Shown here: piece after piece, positions 34,698 through 46,404 of the stretch
Layout of the letters: every line of letters starts with the position of its first letter
Numbering within the stretch: the stretch's first letter is position 1
DNA from: Bubalus kerabau
Lineage: Eukaryota; Chordata; Mammalia; Artiodactyla; Bovidae
Direction: 5' to 3'
Length of the DNA stretch: 64,000 nt
Assembly (NCBI RefSeq): GCF_029407905.1
Contig: NC_073625.1
Location: forward strand, 166,056,240-166,120,239
The notes under the pieces: model-generated
What the model saw: only the letters and a program-made list of their open reading frames with translations
The model's database searches: none
Told to the model about the DNA's origin: nothing
Position numbers and translations under genes: made by a program

Positions 34698-35342
34698 TTG
34701 GCATCCGGTCCCATAACTTCATGGCAAATAGATGGGGAAACAGTGGAAGACTTTATTTTTTGGGGGTCCAAAATCACTGCAGATGGTAACTGCAGCCATG
34801 AAATTAAAAGATGCTTTCTCTTTGGAAGAAAAGTTATCACCAACCTAGACAGCTTATTAAAAAGCAGACACATTACTTTGCCAACAAAGGTCCATCTCAT
34901 CAAGGTTATGGTTTTTCCAGTAGTCATGCATGCACGTGAGAGTTGGACTATAAAGAAAGCTGAGCGCCAAAGAATTGATGCTTTTGAACTGTGTTGTTAG
35001 AGAAGACTCTTGAGAGTCCCTTGGATTGCAAGGAGATTCAGCCAGTCCATCCTAAAGGAAATCAGTCCTGAGTATTCATTGGAAGGACTGATGCTGCAGC
35101 TGAAGCTCCAATACTTTGGCTACCTGATGTGAAGAACTAACTCATCAGAAAAGAACTAACTCATCAGAAAAGGCAGGAGGAGAAGGGGACAACAGAGGAT
35201 GAGATGTTTGGATGGCATCCCTGACTCGATGGACATGAGTTTGAGCAAGTTCCTGGAGTTGGTGATAGACAGGGAAGCCTGGCGTGCTGCAGTCCATGGG
35301 GTCATAAAAAGTCAGATAAGACTAACTAAGTGAGTGAACTGA
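34698..35342 (+). mobile_element. BovB LINE 3' part
   Basis: Starts ttggcatccggtcccataac just downstream of the RT active-site region and ends gagtgaactgatta. The C-terminal frame is open at 34698-35000 only. A short direct duplication (gaactaactcatcagaaaa, twice near 35133-35170) interrupts the usual sequence. Confidence 0.9.
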
Positions 35343-35929
35343 TTAGGTCATAGTTTTGTTTTGAAGTGTTGGGCTTCTTGGTGGTTATTATGTTACCAAA
35401 ATGTTAATAAATAGTTGAAAGAATAAAAACAGGACATGTGTAGACTGATTATAAGTAAATGTGAATCAAGTATCATGTGTAATCCAATTTTGTGTATGTA
35501 GAGTTTAAGAAAAGAAATGTTAAATCTAAACCAGCAAAAAAGTAGTTATAGATTATACAAGCAACAGAGATTATATGTAGTCTATTAGCTAACTCAGTTT
35601 ATTTTCTTTTGACAGTGATCAGGTAGTGCAGATTTTTTTGAGAAAATCAGACCTCAAATTTTACCCAATGGCATCATCATCAGCTGTCTTTTGGATCAGA
35701 AAGCATGCTGGCTGTAACTACATTTAACAGTTATTTAGCTCAGCACTGTTTTAACATTCATGCCATCACAGTGTTTTCTAGAGGTGAACACTGCCTGGAT
35801 ATTGAGAAGACCATTGCCCCATCAGGCATCTCTGAGCTGCATGTAATTCTCAAACTTTCCTGGCTGCGTATTACTCCAAAGTGTGTGACTGACACACTAA
35901 GCTCCCTCTCCCTACACCTGCCTTGTATC
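35343..35929. other. Unassigned interval
   Basis: No repeat family recognised. A 94-codon plus-strand ORF (35705-35989) runs into the inverted duplication and has no recognisable domain. Confidence 0.4.
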
Positions 35930-36034
35930 CTTTCCAGGACTGCCTCTAGCACATATACAGGGAGCACAGATCAGAAGTTTCACCACTAACCTCAGAAATA
36001 AAGATGCATTTCTAAAGTACTACAAAACAAGTAG
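35930..36034 (+). repeat. Inverted duplication, left arm (105 bp)
   Basis: Ctttccaggactgcctctag … taacctcagaaataaagatg … aagtag. Its reverse complement occurs at 37702-37806 with two mismatches by my alignment (103/105). Not similar to any repeat I know. Flanked by the exact direct repeat ttgtatcctt (35923-35932, 36066-36075). Confidence 0.85.
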
Positions 36035-36074
36035 TTGGATACTACAAGACAAGGATACAAGTCCTTTGTATCCT

Positions 36075-36290
36075 TCTTGTCATTTTCAACTTAGATGTCA
36101 CCTGGGAAACCTTCCCCAACCTCCCTACCGTCCACCTCTGCCTGGATTAAATTTCTCTCTCTCTGCTCCAATTTTTATTGTAAAAGCTAAAAGATTAATA
36201 TTTGCAAGAATTTTTCTTCATTAGACTATGAGCTCCAGATGGGCAAAATACTATGCTTTATTTATTTTTGTATCTCCTTATTTGACGCTG
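36075..36290 (+). mobile_element. L2 LINE 3' end relic
   Basis: Ttcaacttagatgtcacctg, gaaaccttccccaacctcc, gactatgagctccagatggg and gctttatttatttttgtatc follow the L2 3' UTR in sense orientation. Confidence 0.65.
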
Positions 36291-37049
36291 TATCAGATAT
36301 CTAAGTTTTCTTCATTTACATATGCATTTCTTTATATGCAACCTATGAGTCAAGTTAAAAAACACACTCTTGTTTCTTATACAACTGCGGAGCTATGTTT
36401 TACAACTTAAAAGCTTTCATATTTATGTTTATTGGATAAATATTAAGTAAGTGCTGCAAATAATGTTTCAGTAGCTGACTGCCAAAACCACCTTAGTCAG
36501 AGACACATGCTATAGCCATGGTTACTATTTTATCTCACAGAAAAGCTACCCATTTTTTGGGAAAGGATCTCATTTTCCAATCAGACATAATGGACTGTTA
36601 AGGAAGTGCTGCATTTAAAAGAGAGCATTGCTTTATGGAGTTTATGTCAACCCACTGACCATACGTAAAGATTCACATACATACTTCCTTCCTCTGTTGT
36701 TCAGTGAGTGGGCTTTTGCTTTATATTTCCAGATCTACAGTTTAGAATTGCCTCAAGATATTTGTTTGCAACAAAATACACCCTTGGGCTATTTTAGCTA
36801 GTAATCAATCAGTTGAAAACAACCAAAACTCTCAGGGGGAATAGCTATACCAAGAAAAGCGACTGGTGTTGGAATTCACCTCTCTTTTGTATTGGCACAG
36901 GATATGAATGATGGCAGTGTAAGAAACCTAGCAAAGCCAGAACATTTTTAAAATAAAATTCTTGAGCCTATTTTCCCTATTCTCTCAGTACATAATTTCT
37001 GTTTTTGCTAATTTCTGCTAATAAATATACCTTGGAAAGGTATATAGTG
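36291..37049. other. Unassigned interval
   Basis: No gene or repeat family recognised. Confidence 0.4.
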
Positions 37050-37265
37050 TGGTTAGTGGGAAGGGAATGAGATTTAAATTGAGACAGAAGAGACTTTAAA
37101 TCTTGGCATTAGCTTCTATTCAATCAAGTTACTTAATTTTCCTGAGGCTCAGTTTCCCTGTCTGTAAAAATGGAGATAAAGGTACATTGAAGATAATCAT
37201 GAGGCTACAGAATAATGCACTTGATGCACTAGACATAGAATCCATGCTCAACAACAATTAGTTGC
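37050..37265 (+). mobile_element. MIR SINE
   Basis: Caagttacttaattttcctg, ggctcagtttccctgtctgt, aaaatggagataaaggta and catgctcaacaacaattag match the sense MIR core and tail. Confidence 0.75.
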
Positions 37266-37701
37266 CTTTATTACTAGATAGAGCAGGAAAAGAAGACCTA
37301 AAAAATTACCTAAATCTTTGCATTGAAACATGTTTTCTTTATTGAATGGGCTTTGGTTTTAAGGCTGTTTGTACATCTCTTCTCACAATGAGTGTTTGTG
37401 AAGACTAATGAAGCTCTTGGTAGACCATGACTCAAATAGCGAAAATAGCCTTTGTGTGACACGGGTGTTTTCTGATTTCCTCTGAGTAACAGCTGGTGCT
37501 CAAAACTGTTTTGATAGTAAGAAATCTGCTCATTTTGTATGGAAGGTTGCATAACCAGTTACAAACAAGGTGCTTTGGGAGTAATAATATTCTCCTCAAT
37601 ACCCTGGATGTACAGGTTGTCAACTTAAAGCAAGCCTGTGCATTTTGTTCAGAATTAGGCCCATCAAAATATTGTGCACAGTGAATGACTGTAGATTTAA
37701 T
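37266..37701. other. Unassigned interval
   Basis: Unique-looking sequence left of the right arm of the inverted duplication. The overlapping ORFs here on both strands have no recognisable content. Confidence 0.4.
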
Positions 37702-37806
37702 CTACATGTTTTGTAGTGCTTTAGAAATGCATCTTTATTTCTGAGGTTAGTGGTGAAACTTCTGATCTGTGCTCCCTGTATATGTGCTAGAGGCAGTCCT
37801 GGAAAG
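37702..37806 (-). repeat. Inverted duplication, right arm (105 bp)
   Basis: Reverse complement of 35930-36034: ctacatgttttgtagtgctt … gaggttagtggtgaaacttc … cctggaaag. Sits in unique-looking DNA with no flanking direct repeat that I can see, so this arm may be the original and the left arm the copy. Confidence 0.85.
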
Positions 37807-39714
37807 CAGACTGATGCTGGCGTGTGCTGGCTCAGGAGATGTATTTGTTTCTTTATGCAGATCGGTAACTCTTTCCCCAGGGCTAGAATTTCCAACACCA
37901 AATAAACCTTTAGGTTTTGTTCAGCTCTGATCTCATCACTTCAAATATGTAGGTGTTTTTTTTTTTTTTTTAGCTTTGTTCCTGATTCTGAATGGGGATT
38001 TAGTTAAATGCCTGTTTAAGAATTGATGAGTAATTTAAAGGATTTAGGAGAACATTCTGTGCTATTATATGCAAATACATGCCATGCATGGCTCCCTATG
38101 TCATTAACCTGGCAGTCATTTCATGCATGACTCCCCATCTTATTAAGCTAGCAGTATGGAATATTTGATTTACTAAACTGGTATGAACTACTTAGTGTGC
38201 TAATATAGGAATATAACTTTTAAATTTCTTTGGAATAATTATCTTCGAAACAGATTCTTGAAGACGATAACATTATTTTGACAGCTGTGCTCGGTTTCTA
38301 AAAGTCTATTTTAGGAAGCTTCTTATAACTGTTGGAAATGTACCTGTGTGATTGGAATGAACCATACAATAATTGAAAATGAAAACCATCATAGCAATAA
38401 GAGCCCTTTGAATTCTGTAGCAAGTGATTCAACAACATAGGTAAATAAATTTGGTGGAAGTGTTTGCTTCTAGACAGGATGTTAAACAGTGTATGGTTGC
38501 CTGAGAGTCTGCCACTAGGCTCCCAGTTACCATGATGCTCCGAAACTCTTTTTATAGCCATGGCCCCCCTGGCTTTCCAGGCATCCGTTGCCATAGCAGC
38601 ATTCATCGGCCATGGGATTTACAGGAAAAAAAAAAAAAAAGGAGGAGCGGTGCATATTTGTAAAGTTGGTGCAGTGCCAAATGTAGCAGGAATTATAGAT
38701 GCAGGATGCTGGGTTCTTCCTTTAGTGTCCATTTCAGCTGGCGCCTAATGTCACCCACATAATCACAAACCACTCTGTCATCATTCAGACCAGCTGCATG
38801 AAATGAGACAAAGGGAAATTTAGCAGCAACGAAGGGAATGGTAATTTAGAAGGCTTTTAAATGATGTTTTCTATGTTCCTCAATCAACAATATTTTTAAA
38901 GCCTTTAATTTTTTTCCCCTACAATAGGATTTCCTTGTTGTTGCTGGCTTGACTGGTGACATATTAGCACTAAATTGGCCAAAAAAATGTCAGAGACTAG
39001 AAAGGAGGTCCAATAGATAAATTCAAACAGGAGTAGAAAGGAAATATTTATAGTAATCTTCATTTCTACTAGATTGTATTGCCTTTAAATTATATAGGTA
39101 AATTTTCCTTCACTATTTGCCTAAGGTATAATTTTTGAACCTCAGATGTTTAATGTTTATCAGATATGCCTTTGAATAAATGCTCCCAGATTCGTGATAT
39201 GTTCGTTTCTTCAGTCGTGACACGTATTTGAGAGTTCACAGGCAAGAGGGGAAAAAAAATGTTCGTGGAGGAAGAAAACCAAGTGAATAATCCAGGGAAG
39301 CTGGTGAACTGTGACATGTGTGGGGTCATGTGAGCCATGAATATGTAAGGCGACCAGCTAGACTGCTGTGGGGTGGGGGATGTTAAGTGTGGAATTTGTC
39401 CAAGAGAGAGGAAATAGACAATGTGTATGTTTGCAGCAATACTAGGATTTGGGCAAGTACACTAGGATACAGGAATGGATGAAGAGATCTCTTAAAACTG
39501 GAGTAAATCAATAGTAGATGATTAGAAACAGAGGAAGTGGCTATGAGAGGACCATCCGTGTTTGGCTGAGTCTTTTCCTACTTAAAAACATTTCCTCTTT
39601 ATGAACTCTACATCCAAAATTGTAAATTGTGCTTGCATATAAGGATAGATAATAACATGAATGAAATAGAGTAGAGGTCCCAGACACGGACTCACCATTA
39701 TCTGAGAAATTGGT
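37807..39714. other. Repeat-poor interval, possible conserved non-coding block
   Basis: No dispersed repeat recognised in 1.9 kb. Includes T14 near 37958, an A15 run near 38626, an octamer-type atgcaaat near 38071, and an RFX X-box-like gttgccatagcagc at 38587-38600. Small ORFs here lack any domain. Function is unknown. Confidence 0.4.
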
Positions 39715-39859
39715 AAACCACAGAGTGTTGCTTAGTCCCTCAGTTGTGTCCAACTCTTTGCCACCCCATGGACTGTAGCCTACCAGGCCTTCTGAGAGTG
39801 GGATTTCCCAGGCAAGAATACTGGAGTGGGTTGCATTTCCTCCTCCAGGAAACCACAGA
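39715..39859 (-). mobile_element. Bov-A monomer SINE with 10 bp TSD, antisense
   Basis: A single Bov-A body of ~125 bp (gttgcttagtccctcagttg to catttcctcctcca) with no tRNA head. The 10-mer aaaccacaga at 39715-39724 and 39850-39859 is the TSD. It is therefore a complete monomeric insertion or a 5'-truncated Bov-tA. Confidence 0.9.
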
Positions 39860-40070
39860 AGTGGCATTACAAATCAGTGGGGAAAGGAAAGACTGTTTAA
39901 TGATTAGTTTGAGGATGATTTGGTTATCTATATGGATAAAAAATAGATTCATGTGTCACATCATAGGAAAAAATGATTGACTAAACACTGAATAAAGGAA
40001 TCTAAGTCTTTAAGAAAAATAAAGAAGTTTATTTTTATTACTGTAAGGGAGGTAAGGGTTTTTTAAACAA

Positions 40071-40348
40071 GCTGATGCTGCTACTGCTAAGTCGCTTCAG
40101 TCATGTCCGACTCTGTGCGACCCCAGAGACGGCAGCCCACCAGGCTCCCCCGTCCCCGGGATTCTCCAGGCAAGAACACTGGAGTGGGTTGCCATTTCCT
40201 TCTCCAATGCATGAAAGTGAAAAGTGAAAGTGAAGTCGCTCAGTCGTGTCCGACCCTCAATGACCCCATGGACTGTAGCCTTCCAGGCTCCTCCATCCAT
40301 GGGATTTTCCAGGCAAGAGTACTGGAGTGGGGTGCCATTGCCTTCTCC
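40071..40348 (-). mobile_element. BOV-A2 SINE, antisense
   Basis: Intact dimer: imperfect (GCT)n tail at left (gctgatgctgctactgctaa), linker gtgaaaagtgaaagtgaag, end tgccattgccttctcc. Low divergence from the consensus I remember. Confidence 0.95.
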
Positions 40349-40680
40349 ATGGAAAGCCCTACCTAACCATATAGTAAATTGATAAAAACATGAATAGAAA
40401 GAATAAACTCCTGATAAAGGAGCAATGGGTAAGGAATTAGATCGAGGCTAAGAGAACACTTGAAATGCTGGCTGATGGAAGAACACTCTGTCTCTTCTGA
40501 GGTGGTGTTGCCTCCCACTCCCAAATCAGAACTGAATCTGGTTAAGTCTTGAGTCTCAATAATAAATTTATAGGAAATACAGAGGAACAGGGGAGCATTT
40601 CAAACCTACCAGTGGGGTGTAATCAATGAAATCCAAACTATGAAAATACTCACTGGATATTTCATGTTATTTTAAGTGTA
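40349..40680. other. Unassigned interval
   Basis: No gene or repeat family recognised. Confidence 0.4.
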
Positions 40681-40892
40681 GTGGTTCAGTGGGTAAAGAA
40701 CCTGGCTGCAGTGCAGGAGACACTGGAAATATGGGTTCGATTCCTGGGTCAAGAAGATCTTCTGGAGTGGGGCACAGAAACCCACTCCAGTATTCTTGCT
40801 TGGAGAATCCCATGGACAGTGGAGCCTGGCAGGCCACAGTACATAGGTCGCAAAGAGTCGGACACAACTGAAGTGACGGAACACAGCACAGC
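40681..40892 (+). mobile_element. Bov-tA SINE
   Basis: Head gtggttcagtgggtaaagaa, body ccactccagtattcttgctt, end cggacacaactgaagtgacg, then a short acacagcacagcac tail. Confidence 0.9.
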
Positions 40893-41036
40893 ACCTCACC
40901 TTGGTAATATAATATATTTAGAACTATACAGTAAACAAAGAAAAAAGTGGAGAGGACAGCAGGGCTGGTCCAGTTCTAATTTTACTACAAATGAGAATTA
41001 AGGAGCAATAAGGTCTGAAGGCATCTCTAGAGCGAT

Positions 41037-41870
41037 CGCAACAAGCTCATTCATTCATTTGCTCACTTAACAAATATACAGAGGCACCATCATATATCAC
41101 ACACAATACTCTTAGGCACTGGAGATGTTGGGAAACTAAATAGAAGAATATCCTTGTCCTCATGGAGTTTGCATTCTTTGGAGGGAAAAAATGGACAGAA
41201 GTCACATAAACATGCGAATAAATGATATGTCACTGGTAATCAGTAATAGAAAAATAAAACAGAAAATGGGCCTCAAAGGGAGGGCTATTATTCTATATTG
41301 TGTCAGAAAGGCCTCACTAATAAGATGTTTTATTTTATTTTATTTTTATTTATTTATTTATTTTTACTTTACAATATTGTATTGGTTTTGCCATACATCA
41401 ACATGTATCCGCCACGGGTGTACACGTGTTCCCCATCCCAAACCCCTCTCCCACCTCCCTCCCCATTCAAAGAGAGCTCTGAAGTCAGCATAAACATACC
41501 AATAGGTGGGGGAGTGAACCTTTTAGGCAGGAGAGACAGCAAGTTCAAAGGATGTGAAGAGACAGAGAATAGCTGGGGTGATTGGAAAAGAGTGCGGAGG
41601 TCAAGTGAAGCTGGAGTAACAGGAGATGTGAAGAAGAGGCAAGGAGCACAGGTCACAGGAGAGACAGGTCACGTGGAGCCCTGCAGGCCTAAGAAAACCC
41701 TTGAACTTTACTCTGAATGAGGTGGGGATCTGGTGGAGCTCTTCAGGGAAGGTATAGACACTCTGACTTAAATTTATAAGGATGACTTTTTCTGTGTTGA
41801 GATTAGATGTTAAAGCTAAAGTATATACGAGAAATCCAGTCAGCAGTCAGTCAATTGCAACAATTCAGTT
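41037..41870 (-). mobile_element. L2 LINE 3' part, antisense, split by L1
   Basis: Left: ttcattcatttgctcactta, actcttaggcactggagatg, tgtcctcatggagtttgcat. Right: cttttaggcaggagagacag, caagttcaaaggatgtga, gagccctgcaggcctaagaa, tgaactttactctgaatgag. Together they follow ~600 bp of the L2 3' region in antisense. Confidence 0.75.
41327..41468 (-). mobile_element. L1 extreme 3' end inside L2, antisense
   Basis: T-rich left end (poly(A) complement, tttattttattttattttta), then acaatattgtattggttttg, atccgccacgggtgtacacg and ccctctcccacctccctccc, the antisense 3' UTR of a ruminant L1. About 140 bp, inserted in the L2. The 140-codon ORF here is a chimera of the two. Confidence 0.85.
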
Positions 41871-42049
41871 AGGTACCGTTTCACTTCAGTCTCACATTTT
41901 CACAGCCAGTATTCTTTCTCCCTGGATCTGCAGCTCCTATAGTCCTCTCACTTATTTTATTGAACCGAACCCCATATTTCTCTTTCATTCCCATGCAAAA
42001 TAATTCAGACTTGGGACTCTCCCTTCAAAATATATTCAGAATGCAATCT

Positions 42050-42930
42050 TTTTTAATTGTTTTAGTGGTGGTGAAATATACATAAAATATACATAATATA
42101 AAAATTTACCCATTTCATTTTAACCATTTCTAAGTGCATTTTCTATGGCATTAAGTACATACATGTTGTTGTGAAATCGTCACCAGCATTCATCTCCAGT
42201 AGATTTTCATCCTCCACAGCAGAAACTCTGAACCCATTAACATCAACCCCTCATTTCCTCTTTCTCCCCATACCCTAGCAACCACTATTCTATTTTCTGT
42301 CTCTATGAGTTTTACTACTTGAGGTACATAATGTAAGTGAATCATAAAATAAGTGTCCTTTGTGACTATGCTAAGTCACTTCAGTCGTGTCCAACTCTGT
42401 GCTACCCCATAAACGGCAGCCCACCAGGCTCCCCGTCCCTGGGATTCTCCTGGCAAGAACACTGGAGTGGGTTGCCATTTCCTTCTCCAGTGCATGAAAG
42501 TGAAAAGTGAAAGTGAAGTTGCTCAGTCATGTCCAACTCCTAGCTACCCCACGGACTGCAGCCTACCAGGCTCCTCCGTCCATGAGATTTTCCAGGCAAG
42601 AGTACTGGAGTGGGGTGCAATTGCCCTCTCCTCCTTTGTGACTGCTAATATCAATTAGCATAATGTCCTCAAGTTTTACCTATGTTATGGCACATGTCAG
42701 AGTTTTTTTCCTTTAAAAGGCTGAATAGCATGTCATTGCATGTATATGCCACATTTTGTTATACATTCATCCATCAATGGACACTCAGGTTGTCTCCAAA
42801 TTTTGGTTATTGTGAGCAACATTGCTATGAACATATCTGTTTGAGACTCTTTTTTCAATTGTTTTGGGTTTATATCAAGGAATGGAATTACTTGATCATA
42901 TGGTAATTCTGTGTTTAGTAATTTTGTGTC
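42050..42930 (-). mobile_element. Ancient L1 (L1M-like) 3' end, antisense, split by BOV-A2
   Basis: Ggtgaaatatacataaaata, cattaagtacatacatgttg, ccctagcaaccactattcta, then the SINE, then tagcataatgtcctcaagtt, ttcatccatcaatggacact and cttgatcatatggtaattct. 3' UTR and the very end of ORF2 in antisense. Confidence 0.8.
42356..42643 (-). mobile_element. BOV-A2 SINE, antisense, with 12 bp TSD
   Basis: Body 42368-42631 inside the old L1. The 12-mer tcctttgtgact stands at 42356-42367 and 42632-42643. The AGC tail is reduced to a single unit. Confidence 0.95.
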
Positions 42931-42996
42931 ATGAAAATGGAAAGCAGTAGGTGATTGAAAGTGTGAAGAAATGTTTCAAGATGTAGAAAGTGATTG

Positions 42997-43280
42997 GGGA
43001 CTCCCCTGGTTGTCCAGTGGTTAGGAATCTGCCTGACAATGCAGGGGATATGGATTCTACCCCTGGTCTAGGAAGACTGAACATGCCATGGAGCAACTAA
43101 GCCCATGCATCACAGTCACTGACCCTGTGCACCTAAAGCCTGTGTTCTGTAACAAGAGAAGCCATCCCAAGAAGAAGCCTATGCCCCACAATGAAGAGTA
43201 GCCCCTGCTCTCCAAAACCAGAGAAAGCACGTTCACAGCAATGAAGACCCAGTGCAGCCAAAACTAAATAGATAAAAAAA
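42997..43280 (+). mobile_element. CHR-type tRNA-derived SINE (cetartiodactyl)
   Basis: Gggactcccctggttgtcca, aatctgcctgacaatgcagg, gagcaactaagcccatgcat, ccacaatgaagagtagcccc, agacccagtgcagccaaaac, then an A-rich end. This body differs from Bov-tA and matches the CHR family shared with other cetartiodactyls. Confidence 0.85.
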
Positions 43281-43782
43281 TTTTAAGTAGAAAGTGATCA
43301 ACAGTATCAACTGTCACGAAAAGATAAGTTAAAGTGAGAATCATTGGGTTTAGTAATGCAGGTGTCTTTTGTGACTTCATCCAGAGGTGTCTTTGTAGAG
43401 TAGTAAGAGTAACTCCTGATAGGCATGGCTTCAAGTATGAAGTAGAGAAATTTGTGATAAGAGAGTCAGACAACTTGTTCTAAAGGGAAACAGAGATACG
43501 AGGATGATCTAAAACTCCACTAGGGAGTAGGCATTTTAAGTAAGTGGTAATTTTTAATGCAGGGAGTCTGAGGGCTGGAATAGAATAAAAAGGTGGAGGA
43601 AGGGCAAGTTTGATCTTTTTGCTTAAGCTGGAACACCCATCTTCTCCTGCCCTGGACACTGGAGTTCATGGTGTTCAGATCTTCAGATTCAGACCAGGCC
43701 TTAAACCATCAACCATGATTCTTGAACCTCTGGAAATGTGAAGTCACTGCCTTATGTATATATATAAGGCCTATATAGTTAA
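43281..43782. other. Unassigned interval
   Basis: No gene or repeat family recognised. The interval ends in a small palindromic AT stretch near 43756-43771. Confidence 0.4.
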
Positions 43783-44218
43783 AAGTATGGCTTTTCCAGT
43801 AGTCATGTACAGATGTGAAAGTTGGACCATAATGAAGGCTGAATGCTGAAAAATTGATGCTTTTGAAACATGGTATTGTAGAAGACTCTTGAGAGTCCCT
43901 TGGACAGCAAGGAGATTAAATCAGTCAATCCTAAAAGAGATAAACCTTGAATAGTCATTGGAAGGACTGATGCTGAGACTGAGGCTCCAATACTTTGGCC
44001 ACCTGATGCAAAGAGCCTACTTATTGGAAAAGAACATGATGCTGGGAGGGATTGAGGACAGGAGAAGAAGGAGACAACAGAGTATGAGGTGACTGGATGA
44101 CATCAAGGATTCAATGGACATAGGTTTGAGAAAACTCAGGGAGATAGTGAAGAAGAGGGAAGCCTGGCATGCTGCAGTCCATGGGGGTGCAAAGAGTTGG
44201 ACACGACTGAGGAACTGA
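43783..44218 (+). mobile_element. Old BovB LINE 3' part
   Basis: Tatggcttttccagtagtca to cacgactgaggaactgagc. Many substitutions and stops; clearly older than the copies at 12.4 and 46.7 kb. Confidence 0.9.
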
Positions 44219-45751
44219 GCTTGCATACATGTAGTTGGAGTAGAGTGGGTGTTAGGGAGACCTGGTGGAGGTGAGTTCACAGAGAGTTGAGTAAGGGCAA
44301 GAGGGAGAAGGACAAGAAGGCAAGATCAAGTAGATAAAAGACTTACTGTGTATTCTCCAATGTATATTATTATATGCTACGGTGTATTATCACAATAGCA
44401 GTGAACCTGGGAAAAATTATTCTGGTTGCTACATGTACTTTGGATTTAAGCAGAAATATTTTGATGAAGGTGGGTACAGTACTTCAGGGAAAGATGATTG
44501 GAGTTTTACCCAGGATAGTAACTGAAATGGAAAAAAGAAATAAACTCCACTTCAATTTTCCTCCCCCAAGAGGGAGGGTCCCCAGTAGATGGCTCTCTTT
44601 CAAGTTCCTAGAATTTCTTGTTTCTTCCTGCCTTAGACAGGCTCCTATTCCAAGATATTTCCCCTTCCTTTATTTATTTTTTTTCCTGGTCATTTCTCAG
44701 ACCAAGTTTGGCATCATCAATCATAGTATTGAGTGGTACAAGGCACCTTTATTCCTGGTCAGTTGCACTCATCACAATTACAATTATTTAATAATATCTT
44801 TTTCTCTTTACTATACTGTGAAATCATTCAGAGGAGGGATCAGATAATTCTTGTCACTTCTCAGGTGCCAAACTTAAAGTATAATAAAATTTCTTCTTTA
44901 TATTTTTAATACCTACATAGTAATTGCAAACGGGGGAAATGATGATAGTTCCACTTGTGGTTTTAAGTAATACCAAAATTTAAAAATGTTTTAAAAGCCA
45001 AATGATTTATACTACACTCATTTAGTAAGTTGATGATACCTCTACCTCAAAGCTTGAGCAAATATTTAGTTGCCTAATAAAAGATGTCATATTTTATGAA
45101 AATGTAAACAATCTCTACACAAAGATCCCAGGTTATATTGTTTACAAATCTGGAGCAGATAGAAAAGCTAGCAATTAAAAATTTTGTTTTTTCAAGGAAA
45201 ACAAGGTCAATACCTTTAAGGGTTGCTTTATTTTTTAATTTAAAACTTGTGAAAAAATTTTACATTCCTTCAATTAGTTACATTATCTAAGTAATTTGAC
45301 TGCATTCTGTGTTTTATTAAGTTTATTGTATATAAATTATAATGTAAATTATACATAGTGCATCATATTTGATTTCTTCAACCTCAATATTGAAAATGGT
45401 GAAAAAAATTCTAATCACATTTGTCAAAAAAAATTCACAAGGTCTTTACCAATATGCCTTGTAAGAGTTAACTAGAAACATTCATTAATCTAGCACTTTA
45501 TGATTTTAAATTCTAGATGGAATGATGAGCATTTCTGAGCTCTCTATATTCAAACCACAGAAGTAAGCCCTTTTCAGGGGTCACTGGGGTCAAATAATTT
45601 AGACTTAATATTTTGCTAAGCTAACCATTGTGCAATCTTTGTAACTCATTTAAAATAATCCATTCTGACATTATATTATCATTTTTAAGATTTTGCTTAT
45701 AATACAAACTATTTTATTTGGACTAATGGTATCAATATGACAACTCCTGGA
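44219..45751. other. Mostly unassigned interval with possible L2
   Basis: A faint sense L2 3' end may occupy about 44690-44900 (gcactcatcacaattacaat; gaaatcattcagaggaggga). The 157-codon ORF at 44374-44847 overlaps it and has no known domain. The rest is AT-rich and unassigned. Confidence 0.35.
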
Positions 45752-46404
45752 GAGTCCAGTTCAGTTCAGTTCAGTTGCTCAATCATGACTAACTTTGTGA
45801 CTCCATGGACCGCAGCACACCAGGCCTCCCAGTCTGTCACCAACACCCAGACTTTACAAAAACTCATCTCCATTGAGTCAGTGATGCCATCCAACCATTT
45901 CATCCTCTGTCATCCCGTTTTCCTCCTGCCTTCGATCTTTCCCAGCATCAGGGTCTTTTCACATGAATCAGCTCTTCGCATCAGGTGGCCAAAGTATTGG
46001 ACTTTCAGCTTCAACATCAGTCCTTCCAATGAATACTCAGGACTGATCTCCTTTAGGATGGACTGGCTGGATTTCCTTGTAGTCCAAGGGACTCTCAAGA
46101 GTTCTCCAACACCACAGTTCAAAAGCATCAATTTTGTGCTCAGCTTTCTTTATAGTCAAATTCTCACATCCATACATGACTACTCGAAAAATCATAGCCT
46201 TGACGAGATGGACTTTTGTTGGCAAAGTAGTGTCTCTGCTTTTTAATATGCTGTCTAGGTTGGTCATACCTTTTCTTTCAACGAGTAAGTGTCTTTAAAT
46301 TTCATGGCTGAAGTCACCATCTGCAGTGATTTTGGAGCTCACAAAAATAGTCTCTTACTATTTCCATTGTTTCCCCAACTATTTGCCAAGAAGTGATGGG
46401 ACCA
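45752..46404 (-). mobile_element. Outer BovB (level 1), antisense, 3' part
   Basis: Tail agttcagttcagttcagttg, then ORF2 C-terminal region in antisense to gatgggacca. The same element resumes at 51533 after a 5.1 kb insertion. Frames are broken in several places, consistent with being the oldest of the three. Confidence 0.9.

Noticed and set aside
35705..35989. 94-codon ORF sharing its last residues with the complementary frame near 37.7 kb
   Set aside because: The shared peptide is just the inverted DNA duplication translated twice. No evidence for coding.
38626..38640. A15 run as the tail of a processed pseudogene
   Set aside because: No AATAAA upstream, no TSD, and the sequence to the left reads as continuous with the unique block.
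41298..41720. 140-codon plus-strand ORF
   Set aside because: It reads across an antisense L1 end and then antisense L2; a chance chimera with no domain.
44374..44847. 157-codon plus-strand ORF
   Set aside because: No recognisable domain, overlaps a probable L2 relic, no splice or promoter context. Long by chance.
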